From: Deltaproteobacteria bacterium
GTDB taxonomy: Bacteria > Myxococcota_A > Polyangia > GCA-2747355 > JADLHG01
DNA: 64,000 nt
Assembly: GCA_020848905.1 (NCBI GenBank)
Contig: JADLHG010000006.1
Span: 1-64,000 of the forward strand
Reading direction: 5' to 3'
The stretch's first letter is position 1. Every line of letters begins with the position of its first letter. Below are positions 26,081 through 34,117 of the stretch, one piece after another. The position numbers and the translations under genes are program-made. The notes beneath the pieces are model-generated. The model did no database searches and was not told the DNA's origin. It was given only the letters and a program-made list of their open reading frames with translations.

Positions 26081-26699
26081 GCGCGCGTGCGGGGACGCGC
26101 GCAGGGATGCGCGCCACGCGCTTCACTTCACCGAAGGGGCGGCGCCCGAGGACGACCATCTCGAGCTCCACGCCGGCGAAGCCCTCCTCGTCGAGGAGAG
26201 AGCGCGCGTCGTGGCTCCAGCGCCGGTCGGCTCCCGAGAAGACCTCCACGCTCTGCTCCCACCAGGGATGCACGTGGGTGAACCGAATGCGGGTCACCTC
26301 TCCGGGGTGGGTCGCGGCGAGCGCGAGCACCCGGCCGAGCGCGGGAGCCTGCGCCTTCCCGTCGATCTCGTCGGCGTCGTGGGAGGTCACGCGCAGCGGG
26401 GTGCCGAGCGTCGCTCCGCGCGCGTCGACCGCTTCGAAGTGGCCGACCTCTTCGTGCGTGGCTTCCGCGGCGGCGAGGAGCGCGAGGTCGCCGATGCCGA
26501 GGGGAGCCGAGCCCACCCGCGTACCGCGGGGCCAGACGCCGGCCCAGCGGAGAAGCTTGGGCTCGGTGCGGAGGGCCCACCGCTGCACGCGGCCGAGCTG
26601 CGCCTTGAGCTCCGCCCAGGGCGTCCGCGCCTCGACCGACTGCGGGAAGAGGGTCGCGAGCGCTACTCCGAAGAGCAGCGCGCGCTGCGTGGCGTTCAC
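26067..26699 (-). CDS. Exported protein of unknown function
   Basis: A 210-residue protein with an apparent signal peptide (RALLFGVALATLFPQSVEA) and no recognised domain. Visible pieces include THEEVGHFEAVDARGATLG, SHDADEIDGK and RIRFTHVHPWWEQSVEVFSG, with several His/Asp/Glu residues that could bind metal. The C-terminus is basic and Pro/Ala-rich. The start is the GTG at 26699, which overlaps the stop of the upstream gene (GTGA); no ATG fits the signal peptide. Translational coupling suggests it works with the upstream membrane protein. Confidence 0.7.
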   Translation of the reverse strand: MNATQRALLFGVALATLFPQSVEARTPWAELKAQLGRVQRWALRTEPKLLRWAGVWPRGTRVGSAPLGIGDLALLAAAEATHEEVGHFEAVDARGATLGTPLRVTSHDADEIDGKAQAPALGRVLALAATHPGEVTRIRFTHVHPWWEQSVEVFSGADRRWSHDARSLLDEEGFAGVELEMVVLGRRPFGEVKRVARIPARVPARAPLAP

Positions 26700-27214
26700 G
26701 GGCGAGCCCCCGCGACCCCCCACGCCCCGTAGCCGAGCAGGAAGAGCGCCGGCGTGGTGGCCCCCTCCGTGGCGAGGTACACGCCGCCCGCCAGCGCGGC
26801 CCCGGTGAGGACCCAGTGCGCCGCTACGCCGCGGAGGTCCCCCATCGGCCAGCCGAGCACGGGCAATGCGGCGAGCCGCATGATCCCCGAGGCCGCGGCG
26901 CCCGCGGTCGCGATACCCGGCTGGACCATGCCCTCTTTGAAGAGGAGGAAGCTCCCCACCGTCAGCAGGCCCGTCCCGATGAAGTAGCCGGCGCCGGCCT
27001 TCACCGACGGCAAGACGCGCGAGAGTCGCCGGCCCGCGGCAGACCCCTCGTAGCGCTCCTTGAGGTGGGTCATCCGCTGCCCCATCCCCTGCCGCAGGGT
27101 CCCCGCGCGCTCGCGGAGCCCCTCGAGGGGGCCCGCCAGCGCAGGGGCGGGGGCGATGGCGAGCAGCAACGTGACGGCTACGGCGTGTGCGGTGGTCCGA
27201 CGAAGGTCTCGCAT
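26696..27214 (-). CDS. Exported small membrane protein of unknown function
   Basis: A 172-residue protein with a cleavable signal (AVAVTLLLAIAPAPALAG), a charged helical stretch (GLRERAGTLRQGMGQRMTHL) and three or four hydrophobic segments toward the C-terminus (GYFIGTGLLTVGSFLLF, GIATAGAAASGIMRLAALPV, HWVLTGAALAGGVYLATEG). AAGGAAAG lies five bases before the ATG at 27214. First gene of a two-gene operon with the GTG-started protein downstream. No family was recognised. Confidence 0.75.
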   Translation of the reverse strand: MRDLRRTTAHAVAVTLLLAIAPAPALAGPLEGLRERAGTLRQGMGQRMTHLKERYEGSAAGRRLSRVLPSVKAGAGYFIGTGLLTVGSFLLFKEGMVQPGIATAGAAASGIMRLAALPVLGWPMGDLRGVAAHWVLTGAALAGGVYLATEGATTPALFLLGYGAWGVAGARP

Positions 27215-27331
27215 GGGCTTTCCTTGGGCTGAGCTGCGCCGCCGCGCTGAGCAAGCCCTGTGCCCCGCGGCTCGCGCGAGCACCCCGCGGTGATCGTTCA
27301 GGTCCTTGCGCGCCGGGGTACGGCCGGGCCT

Positions 27332-27362
27332 CCAGGAGCCGGAGCAGGCCGGGGGCTCCTGG
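27332..27362. other. 9-bp perfect inverted repeat between divergent genes
   Basis: CCAGGAGCC and GGCTCCTGG, separated by 13 bases, lie between the divergent starts at 27214 and 27443. There is no T-run. It could be an operator, a leader hairpin of the thioesterase mRNA or chance in G+C-rich DNA. Confidence 0.3.
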
Positions 27363-27442
27363 TCGGTTTCGAGAGCCCGTCGGCGCGACGCCGTCAGCCT
27401 CGACGCTTGACCCGCGCCGGGCTGGCCGGAGAGGATCCCCGC

Positions 27443-27868
27443 ATGCGCTTCACCTCCCTGGCCAAGGTTCGCTTCTCCGAGGTCGATCGCGCGGGGATCG
27501 TCTACTTCCCGCGCTTTCTGAACTATTTCCACGTAGCCTTCGAGGACTTCTTCGACCAGTACCTGGGCACCCCCTACGCGGACGTCATCACCCAGGAGGG
27601 CTTCGCCTTTCCGGCGGTGCGCACGGAGGTGGATTTCAAGAAGCCGCTGCGCTTCGGCGAGCTCATGGAGATCGAGGTCGCGATCGAGGAGATCGGCCGC
27701 AAGAGTTGCCGCTTCCGCTACACGCTGCGGGTCAAGGGCGACGAGGAGGTGAGGGCCGTCGGCCGCGTCACCTCCGTCGCGGTCGAGATGGCCGGGTTCA
27801 CCTCCATCCCCATCCCCGACAAGTACCGGCGGCTTTTCGAGGCCTACCTCGCGCAACAAGGGGAGTAG
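27443..27868 (+). CDS. Acyl-CoA thioesterase, hotdog (4HBT) fold
   Basis: A 141-residue single hotdog domain. The family pattern VRFSEVDRAGIVYFPRFLNYFHVAFEDFF contains the Asp/Ser-Glu region of 4-hydroxybenzoyl-CoA-thioesterase-like enzymes, followed by the beta strands VRTEVDFKKPLRFGELMEIEV and RFRYTLRVKGDEEVRAVG. It should hydrolyse an acyl- or aroyl-CoA thioester in the cytoplasm; the substrate cannot be told. GAGAGGA lies about ten bases before ATG 27443. Monocistronic by appearance. Confidence 0.88.
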   Translation: MRFTSLAKVRFSEVDRAGIVYFPRFLNYFHVAFEDFFDQYLGTPYADVITQEGFAFPAVRTEVDFKKPLRFGELMEIEVAIEEIGRKSCRFRYTLRVKGDEEVRAVGRVTSVAVEMAGFTSIPIPDKYRRLFEAYLAQQGE

Positions 27869-28030
27869 GGGGCTGCCCGGTGCGGGGGGACAGGTGTACC
27901 CAGACGCCGGCCGGTCGATCCGCCGATCCGCCGGCGCTCCTTTCCGCCCGTGGGATCGTGACCATCGCAAGTCCCCGGAAACCTGACGCGCGGTAGGAGG
28001 CGCGCGCGGGCACGGCTCCTGCAAACGCTC

Positions 28031-29122
28031 GTGGGCATGACAAAAGGGCTGCCGTACCGCAGGTCGACGCCTTGGACGGCCCTCGTCCCCGCATGGGGCG
28101 CAGCCCTGGGCCTGAGCCTCGGTCTCAGCCTGGGACCGGCGCCCGCCCAGGCGATCCCGCGGCGGCAGTCGGTCGCTCCGCAGGGCTACCGTCCGGAGGT
28201 CTGGGAGCGGGCCACGCCCAAACAGCGCCTGAAGGTGCAGTACACCCTGCTGAAACAGGAACAGCGCCGGCTCACGCAGGCCGACCAGCGCTTCAGAGCG
28301 ACCACGCTCAAGCAGGCCCGGGTCCGTCAGCTCGCCGAGACGGTGGGCAACCTGTCCCTCGCCCGGGAAGTGGACTTCTCGGGGGCCAGCCCGGAAGCGG
28401 GTCCCTGGGCAGGCGGCCTGCCTTTCCTCACGGGCGTGGCGCCGGGCGCGATGCGCCCCAAGATCCTGCTCAATGGGGTGGCGCACCATATCCAGGTGGC
28501 GGCGCAGGTCCTCTCTGACCTGGCGAGCGCTCCGCAGCGCACCGCCCGCGGGGAGTCCTACTTCGGCCTCTTCAACGGCACGCCGCTCGTCGCGCGCCCC
28601 GGCGACTCGGTGCGTACGATCCTCCGGCGCTACTGGCGCAGCCAGGACCGGGAGCCGAGCTTCGGGGGGAGCGAGCGGCTCTCCCACGTCTACAGCCAAC
28701 TCCACACGGTCAAGATGGAGTTCGAGCGGCTCGTGCGCCCCTCGCTCCTCAGCTCGAAGCGCATGGGATCTCTCGCCGAGGTTCGGGCGCAGCTCGAGCC
28801 GCGGGCGCGCAAGGCGGGCTACCGGGATTGGCGTTACTACGGCTTCAACGAGCTGCGCGGGGGCGCGGAGATCAAGGCGTTCGTCGCGGTGCTGCATCGC
28901 GCCCACGGGGACGCGATGCTGCGGAGCCTGGCCTCCTTCGTGGGGCACGCGAACTTCGACGGCACGGACGCGCTCTGGCGCGCCGCCATCGCCGCCCGGC
29001 CCGGAGGCGAGAAGATCCTCGCCCGGGACCGGCTGGAACGTACCTTGGACAACGTGCGCTGGACGGCCAAGCGGGTCGTCGACACGGCGCGGTTTCGCCT
29101 CCAAAGGTGGTTCGGATACTGA
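28031..29122 (+). CDS. Exported protein of unknown function
   Basis: A 363-residue protein with a signal peptide (WGAALGLSLGLSLGPAPAQA). Residues 45-110 are charged and helical (WERATPKQRLKVQYTLLKQE, then QADQRFRATTLKQARVRQLA), possibly coiled coil. Further on are ILLNGVAHHIQVAAQVLSDL, YFGLFNGTPLVARPGDSVR and WRYYGFNELRGGAEIKAFVA. No known domain was recognised. The start is GTG 28031 or ATG 28037, two codons apart. It lies 115 bases ahead of another exported unknown, and the two may form a unit. Confidence 0.7.
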   Translation: MGMTKGLPYRRSTPWTALVPAWGAALGLSLGLSLGPAPAQAIPRRQSVAPQGYRPEVWERATPKQRLKVQYTLLKQEQRRLTQADQRFRATTLKQARVRQLAETVGNLSLAREVDFSGASPEAGPWAGGLPFLTGVAPGAMRPKILLNGVAHHIQVAAQVLSDLASAPQRTARGESYFGLFNGTPLVARPGDSVRTILRRYWRSQDREPSFGGSERLSHVYSQLHTVKMEFERLVRPSLLSSKRMGSLAEVRAQLEPRARKAGYRDWRYYGFNELRGGAEIKAFVAVLHRAHGDAMLRSLASFVGHANFDGTDALWRAAIAARPGGEKILARDRLERTLDNVRWTAKRVVDTARFRLQRWFGY

Positions 29123-29236
29123 GGGTCCGTTGCGCTCGGGACGGCGTGGCGTTCGTGACGCGGATCTCCGGGCTGGCACGTCGCGTGCTCCGTAGCCGGC
29201 CTCGGAGCGCGGAAGTCTCCGAGAAGTCGCCCTCAC

Positions 29237-30847
29237 GTGCGTAGCTCGTCTCTCGTAATCGTCGTCTGGCTGGTCGCCGCGCCGCTCGCGCCGGCACACG
29301 GGTTTCCCGTCGTCGAGCGGGGGCCGCGCCCCGGGGTTCTCGGCCGCGTGACCGAGGGCTTGCGGCGCTTCGCGGACCGGCTCTTCGCGCGCGACGGGTA
29401 TCTCCGGCTGAACGATGCGTCGGCTCGCCGCCCGGTGCGCCGCGAGCTCAGGCGACGCCTCGACGCGCTGGAGCAGGCGCGTCCCGAGGCGCGTCAGAAC
29501 CCCGTCCTCTCCGCGCGATGGAAGGACCTCCGGCGCGTGGATGCGCTCCTTTTGGCCTTCGATGCGCTCGGGATGGACAAGCGCGTGACCGGAGGCACCG
29601 TGCGCGACACCCTTGGCGCGCGCCAGCGCCTCGCCGCCGGGACGTCGCAGGCGGGGCCGCGCCTCGACGACCTGGACCTCGGCCTCGACGTGAGCTCCGC
29701 GGTGGAGCGCACGCGTGCGGCGATGCGGCAGCGTCCGCCCCTCTTCGCGAGGCGCCGCTCCCCCGAGCAGATCGACCGGCTGGCCGTCGAGCGCGTGGTG
29801 GCCGAGGTGATCCGGACCGTGCGCGCGCACTTCCCGGAGGTGCGCGCGAGGGGCCGCATCACGCGCAAGCCCTCCTACCGGCCGGGAGTGGTCCACGTAC
29901 AGTTCGAGACCCGCGGCGCCGACGGGCGGGCGATGCAGCTCGACTGCTCGCTCTACACCCAGCGAGGAGCCTACCGGCGCCCGCACCAATACATCTCCGT
30001 GGCCAAGCTGAAGCTGGCCGTCCCGCCCGGTGCGCGGCTGACCGATCTCCTGCACGAGCTCACCGACTTCGAGGCGGCGCGACGCATGCCCGAGCTGAAG
30101 GACCCCGCCGAGGGGACGCGAGACCTGATGGCCAACGTCCTGGCGGTGCGGCGCGAGCGAACGCAGAGTCCGCGGCTCACGACACCCGACCTGATGCACG
30201 GGGCGCTCCACGCCCTCTACCTGCTCAATCGGCGGGAGATGGAGATCGACCCGGAGTCGGTGCAGGCCATCCGGGAGCTCACGCCGCGCGGGGTGCGCGG
30301 CTTCTTCCAGGGCGGGACGGCGGATCAGCAGCGACGCCGCGCGCTCTACGTCTTCAGCCCCTTCCGGGTGGGCGAGGGGCGGCGCAGCTTCCGTGTCGTG
30401 GCGGAGATCGGCGCCGAGCTCGAGCTCTGGCCCAAGGTCTTTCGCGGCCTCGCGGTGGTGGTGCGCGATGGCGCGCGGTGGGAGCGTACCCTCGCGCGAC
30501 TCGAGTTCGCGCACGCTCACGCCGAGCGCGTGCGTCTCGCGCAAGGCCAGGGGAGCGTGGGCTGGGCGCGCGTCTTCGCGGTGGCGGCGCTCCTCAGCGA
30601 CCTCTCACCGTCGGAGCTCGAGCACGCCATGGCGGGACTGCCCGGTCTGCTCGAGGAGGTGCCGCGGGGGTCGACGACGCTCGTGAGCCGTCGCCTGCTG
30701 CGCGAGGGGTATCGCTACTTCCACGCGGCGCAGCCCGGGGAGCTGGCCGCGCGCCCTATCTCGGAGCTCCCCGCGTGGGCCAGGCCCGCAGCGCCTCCGC
30801 GGCGTCTCTCCCTCCCGGCGCGACCGGCCTTTCTGAGTCGTCGTTAA
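29237..30847 (+). CDS. Large exported protein of unknown function
   Basis: A 536-residue protein starting with GTG (MRSSSLVIVVWLVAAPLAPAHG, a signal peptide). The body is rich in Arg and Leu. It includes a possible globular centre around residues 185-280 (HFPEVRARGRITRKPSYRPG, VHVQFETRGADGRAMQLDCS, YISVAKLKLAVPPGARLTDL) and a helical C-terminal half (ARVFAVAALLSDLSPSELEH). No catalytic motif or family was recognised. The GTG at 29237 is the only start that gives the signal peptide. It ends 7 bases before the stop of the convergent M23 peptidase gene. Confidence 0.7.
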   Translation: MRSSSLVIVVWLVAAPLAPAHGFPVVERGPRPGVLGRVTEGLRRFADRLFARDGYLRLNDASARRPVRRELRRRLDALEQARPEARQNPVLSARWKDLRRVDALLLAFDALGMDKRVTGGTVRDTLGARQRLAAGTSQAGPRLDDLDLGLDVSSAVERTRAAMRQRPPLFARRRSPEQIDRLAVERVVAEVIRTVRAHFPEVRARGRITRKPSYRPGVVHVQFETRGADGRAMQLDCSLYTQRGAYRRPHQYISVAKLKLAVPPGARLTDLLHELTDFEAARRMPELKDPAEGTRDLMANVLAVRRERTQSPRLTTPDLMHGALHALYLLNRREMEIDPESVQAIRELTPRGVRGFFQGGTADQQRRRALYVFSPFRVGEGRRSFRVVAEIGAELELWPKVFRGLAVVVRDGARWERTLARLEFAHAHAERVRLAQGQGSVGWARVFAVAALLSDLSPSELEHAMAGLPGLLEEVPRGSTTLVSRRLLREGYRYFHAAQPGELAARPISELPAWARPAAPPRRLSLPARPAFLSRR

Positions 30848-30854
30848 GAGGTCC

Positions 30855-31844
30855 CTAGCGGTCGCGGCTCGGGGCGCGGTTCCGTCGCGCGCGCCGAGGC
30901 CCGACGAGCGCCAGCGCGAGGCCGAGGGCGAGCAGGCCGAGGAGCCCATCTCGCGTCGACCCTCCGGCGGCGCTGCACCCGCCCATTACTGCCGTCGGGT
31001 TGTCGTGATCCTCCGGTGCAGCCTCGGGCAGCATGGCCGTCGTCCCGGCGTCGGGGCTGTTCCAGACGGGAGCCGGCGCCGACGGCACACCCGCGTCCGC
31101 GCGGGGGGCCACGGGGGCTCGGGCGTCGTGTCGAACTCCCTGGTCGGCCGACGGAGGTCGGGGCGGCGACGGTGGCGGAGGCGGCGTGTTCACGCATGCG
31201 GGGGACCAGGAACCGCCGCCGCTCAGGTTCTCGCGACCGCCGAGCGGCTCGGGGACGACCGCGGTGCCGCCGTAGGGCCCTCCGGCGATCTTGGCGTCCC
31301 GATGCACGGCGAAGTGGACGTGCGGAGCGGTGCTGTTCCCCGTCGATCCCATGTTGCCGATCGTCTCGCCGATCACCACCTTCTGGCCGACGGCGACCCC
31401 GATCTTGCTCATGTGCGCGTAGAGCGTGACGTAGCGATGCCCGTCGCCGAAGTCGTGCTCGATGAGCACCATCAGGCCGTAGCTGGACCACCCGCCGGTG
31501 GCCCAGCTGGCGTACCGCACCACGCCCGTGGCGGCCGCCACGAGCGGCTTCCCGTCGCCGCCGCCCGCCTCGTCACGCTGGATGTCGAGGGCGTAGTAGT
31601 CGTTCGACGAGCTGCCGTTGACGGTTCCGGTGTGGCCGCCGCAGCCGTAGCTGCAGGTGACGCGCGTGCGGACGCCGCAGGGGAGGGGGGTCTGCAGCTC
31701 GACGCCGGGGGGAAGCCCCACCGCGCCGCTGTTCGGGGTGGTTCGCGCCGCCGCCTCGGGCCCGCTCAGCGAGGCGACCAGCGCGACGCTCGCGGCCACG
31801 AGAGCTCCCTGCGCGCGATGGAGGTGACGAGAACGCTGCGCCAT
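30855..31844 (-). CDS. M23-family metallopeptidase with MYXO-CTERM-type tail
   Basis: A 329-residue exported peptidase, probably a peptidoglycan endopeptidase. After a signal peptide (ALVAASVALVASLSGPEAAA) the LytM domain shows HTGTVNGSSSNDYYALDI (first His and Asp ligands), YVTLYAHMSKIGVAVGQKV, IGNMGSTGNSTAPHVHFAV (HxH motif). A Pro-rich and Asp/Ala-rich linker leads to VMGGCSAAGG, a membrane helix (LLGLLALGLALALVG) and Arg-rich end PRRARRNR, the pattern of the MYXO-CTERM cell-surface sorting signal. ATG 31844 is used; a GTG at 31874 is also in frame but would only lengthen the n-region. Confidence 0.88.
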   Translation of the reverse strand: MAQRSRHLHRAQGALVAASVALVASLSGPEAAARTTPNSGAVGLPPGVELQTPLPCGVRTRVTCSYGCGGHTGTVNGSSSNDYYALDIQRDEAGGGDGKPLVAAATGVVRYASWATGGWSSYGLMVLIEHDFGDGHRYVTLYAHMSKIGVAVGQKVVIGETIGNMGSTGNSTAPHVHFAVHRDAKIAGGPYGGTAVVPEPLGGRENLSGGGSWSPACVNTPPPPPSPPRPPSADQGVRHDARAPVAPRADAGVPSAPAPVWNSPDAGTTAMLPEAAPEDHDNPTAVMGGCSAAGGSTRDGLLGLLALGLALALVGPRRARRNRAPSRDR

Positions 31845-32065
31845 CGAGGAAGTGAGATGCAACCCGGGTGCCACGGCTCACCGTCGGTATTTCGACCACT
31901 TGCACCGTGCTGGGGCCTGCTGGCGACGGGGCCGTGGGGGTCTCTAGCCCCGAGCACGCGGGGCGGCGGGGACACGCGGGGACGGAGTCGCCTTTTCGCC
32001 CCGGCCGGTCTACGCTACCGCTCGCGCAACGAGCGCTGTGACCTTTCCCCGCCGAGGAGGACTCC

Positions 32066-32389
32066 ATGACCGCCGCCCGGGTTCGCGCGTCCCACATTCT
32101 CTTGATGTACAAGGGCTCGGCCCGCTCCAGCGCCACGCGCTCGAAGGGCGAGGCCCTGCAGCAGATCACCTCGCTCAAGCAGCAGCTCGACGGCGGGGCC
32201 GAGTTCGGCGACCTGGCCCGCGCGAACTCGGACTGCCCCTCCTCCGACGAGGGCGGCGACCTCGGGGCCTTCAGCCGCGGGATGATGGTGCCTCCGTTCG
32301 AGGAGGCCGCCTTCGGCCTGGATGTCGGCGGAGTGAGCGGCGTGGTCGAGACCGACTTCGGCTACCACATCATCAAGCGCACCGCCTGA
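32066..32389 (+). CDS. Parvulin-type peptidyl-prolyl isomerase
   Basis: A 107-residue single rotamase domain. VRASHILLMYKGSARSS begins the parvulin fold, ANSDCPSSDEGGDLGAFSRG is the central signature with the active-site Cys and Asp, and FGYHIIKRT is the C-terminal strand with the conserved His. It resembles human Pin1's catalytic domain, including a basic residue cluster in the loop. No signal peptide, so cytoplasmic. A strong ribosome site (GAGGAGGA) precedes ATG 32066. Apparently a single-gene transcript. Confidence 0.93.
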   Translation: MTAARVRASHILLMYKGSARSSATRSKGEALQQITSLKQQLDGGAEFGDLARANSDCPSSDEGGDLGAFSRGMMVPPFEEAAFGLDVGGVSGVVETDFGYHIIKRTA

Positions 32390-32406
32390 CGGCCTGCGCG
32401 CCGACC

Positions 32407-33933
32407 CTACCGAAGCGTCACGTTGCCGAGGGGATAACTGCCGTCGCTGCGACGCCCCTCGATCGCGACGGCGAGCGGCGCGTAGTACCCGGCCGGGTCT
32501 CGAACGAGCAGCGCGACCTCGTAGTTCCCCGCCGGGAGGGCTCCGGCGGGCCACATCACTGTCGTGGTGTACGCGACGGGCGTGTCGACCCCGGCGGCGT
32601 TCGTCGTCGGCAGGAGCTTCTCGAGGTCCACGCCGAGCGGGAGGTCCCAGGCCACGGTGGTGCTCCCGGCGGGACGGAAGAGCAGCTCGACCTGCCAGCG
32701 CGTGTACGCGGGCGTGACGTTCACGTTGGACCACTCCGTCCGCACCTCGAAGGACTTCCCGGGCTGGAGCGCCGCGGGCAGGGTCAGCTTGCGGAGCACG
32801 AACCGGTAGCCTTCGGCCTTCAGGGCGCTCTGCAGCTCGGCCTGCTCCTTCGCCGAGTACGCGGTGTACGGTTCCGTGTCTCCCGAGACGATGGCCAGGT
32901 GATAGTCCTTCACCTGGGTCAGGCCATGCGCGAAGTAGCCGCGCCCCGCCGGGGCTCCGCACCACGCCGCGATCCCCGGAGCCGAGGTCCAGCGGCCCTG
33001 GATGGACGGTCGGTTCTTCCAGATGTCGTCGAGGCCGCTCTCCCCGGCGCAGTCGTTGCGCCACCCGATGCGCGGCGAGAGCGCCATGGCGTAGTCCAGC
33101 GCCTGCTTGTCTCCCGCGGACATGATGATGCGCGGTCCGGTGAAGGCGGCCACGGCGGCGTCGACGATGGCGTACTTGTTGGCCGTCGTCATCGTCGGGC
33201 CGGGCAGCGAGAAGAGGAACCAGCTCCCCCAGTTGCCGTAGAAGCCGGGCTCGATCCATCCGAGCCGTGCGTCGGTGTTGTAGCGGGCAGCCAGGGCCTG
33301 AATGAGCGCGAGCGCTCGCGCGAGGAAGTCCGGGTCGTTCCAGTCGGGAACGTACTGTCCGGCCCCGGTGGTCGTCCCGCCCGGCATGCGCGCCATCAGG
33401 TAGGCCGGCACGGCGGAGCTCGTGGCGCAGGTAGTGCACGCGGCCATCACGCGCAGACCGAGCTTCCCCTTACGGGCGGCGACCCGCTGCAGCGCGGACT
33501 CGATGGCGCTGAAGTCGTAGGCGTTCTCGGTCGGCTCGAGGCTGCGCCAGGTGACGCGCGCGTAGCTGTCGAGCACCGGCCAGCCCGACGGCAAGAGCGA
33601 CGCGTCCTCGTACCAGGCCAGGGCCCCGCGAAATGGGTTGGCCAGCTCCGGGGCGGAGACCGGGATGACCCGTGGGTTGAACGTCACGAGCAGCCCGAGC
33701 GCGCCGCCGTCCCTCGCATCCGGGCGCGGACCGCCGCCGTCACGCCCGCCGTCGAGGACGCCGTCCGTCATCGCGCCGTCGCGTAGCGCGCCCCCCTCGG
33801 GCTGGCCGTCCAGCTCCGTGTGGCCGCCATCGGTCGCAGCGGGCACGGCGCGGTAGCCGAACAGGCCGTGACAGCCGGCCACCATCCCTGTCGCGACGAG
33901 GCAGGTCGCGAGCGCAGCGGGTCGAGCCCCCAT
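32407..33933 (-). CDS. DUF4832-type lipoprotein, glycoside-hydrolase-like
   Basis: A 508-residue lipoprotein: signal ending TGMVAGC, then a 50-residue Gly/Asp-rich linker (DGGRDGGGPRPDARDGG) typical of surface lipoproteins in this genome. The folded part starts with a DUF4874/DUF4832-like TIM-barrel region: YARVTWRSLEPTENAYDFS, RYNTDARLGWIEPGFYGNWG and GIAAWCGAPAGRGYFAHGL. A C-terminal beta-sandwich has VRTEWSNVNVTPAYTRWQVE. A polysaccharide substrate is plausible but unproven. Its ATG overlaps the stop of the upstream small gene (TGATG), so it is coupled to that operon. Confidence 0.8.
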   Translation of the reverse strand: MGARPAALATCLVATGMVAGCHGLFGYRAVPAATDGGHTELDGQPEGGALRDGAMTDGVLDGGRDGGGPRPDARDGGALGLLVTFNPRVIPVSAPELANPFRGALAWYEDASLLPSGWPVLDSYARVTWRSLEPTENAYDFSAIESALQRVAARKGKLGLRVMAACTTCATSSAVPAYLMARMPGGTTTGAGQYVPDWNDPDFLARALALIQALAARYNTDARLGWIEPGFYGNWGSWFLFSLPGPTMTTANKYAIVDAAVAAFTGPRIIMSAGDKQALDYAMALSPRIGWRNDCAGESGLDDIWKNRPSIQGRWTSAPGIAAWCGAPAGRGYFAHGLTQVKDYHLAIVSGDTEPYTAYSAKEQAELQSALKAEGYRFVLRKLTLPAALQPGKSFEVRTEWSNVNVTPAYTRWQVELLFRPAGSTTVAWDLPLGVDLEKLLPTTNAAGVDTPVAYTTTVMWPAGALPAGNYEVALLVRDPAGYYAPLAVAIEGRRSDGSYPLGNVTLR

Positions 33934-34109
33934 CAGGACTTCGTTTGCTCCCCGGACAGTCGCGCGGCAGCCTCGCGCCGCTCCGCCTCTTCCAGGCGCG
34001 CTCGGATCCGTTCGAGCTCGGCTCGGGCGGCCCGTCCGCCGAGGGCGTAGCCCACGATCAATCCGACAGTAATCGCGAGAGGGATGTAGATGAAGTGTGC
34101 GGCCGTCAT
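33933..34109 (-). CDS. Small membrane-anchored coiled-coil protein
   Basis: A 58-residue protein: an N-terminal membrane helix (FIYIPLAITVGLIVGYALGG) followed by a charged helix (RAELERIRARLEEAERREAA) that is probably coiled coil. It lies 8 bases after the HAD nucleotidase gene, and its stop overlaps the start of the DUF4832 gene. No family or function was recognised. G/C-ending codons throughout and the tight spacing on both sides support it as a real gene. Confidence 0.72.
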   Translation of the reverse strand: MTAAHFIYIPLAITVGLIVGYALGGRAARAELERIRARLEEAERREAAARLSGEQTKS

Positions 34110-34117
34110 GCGAGCGC

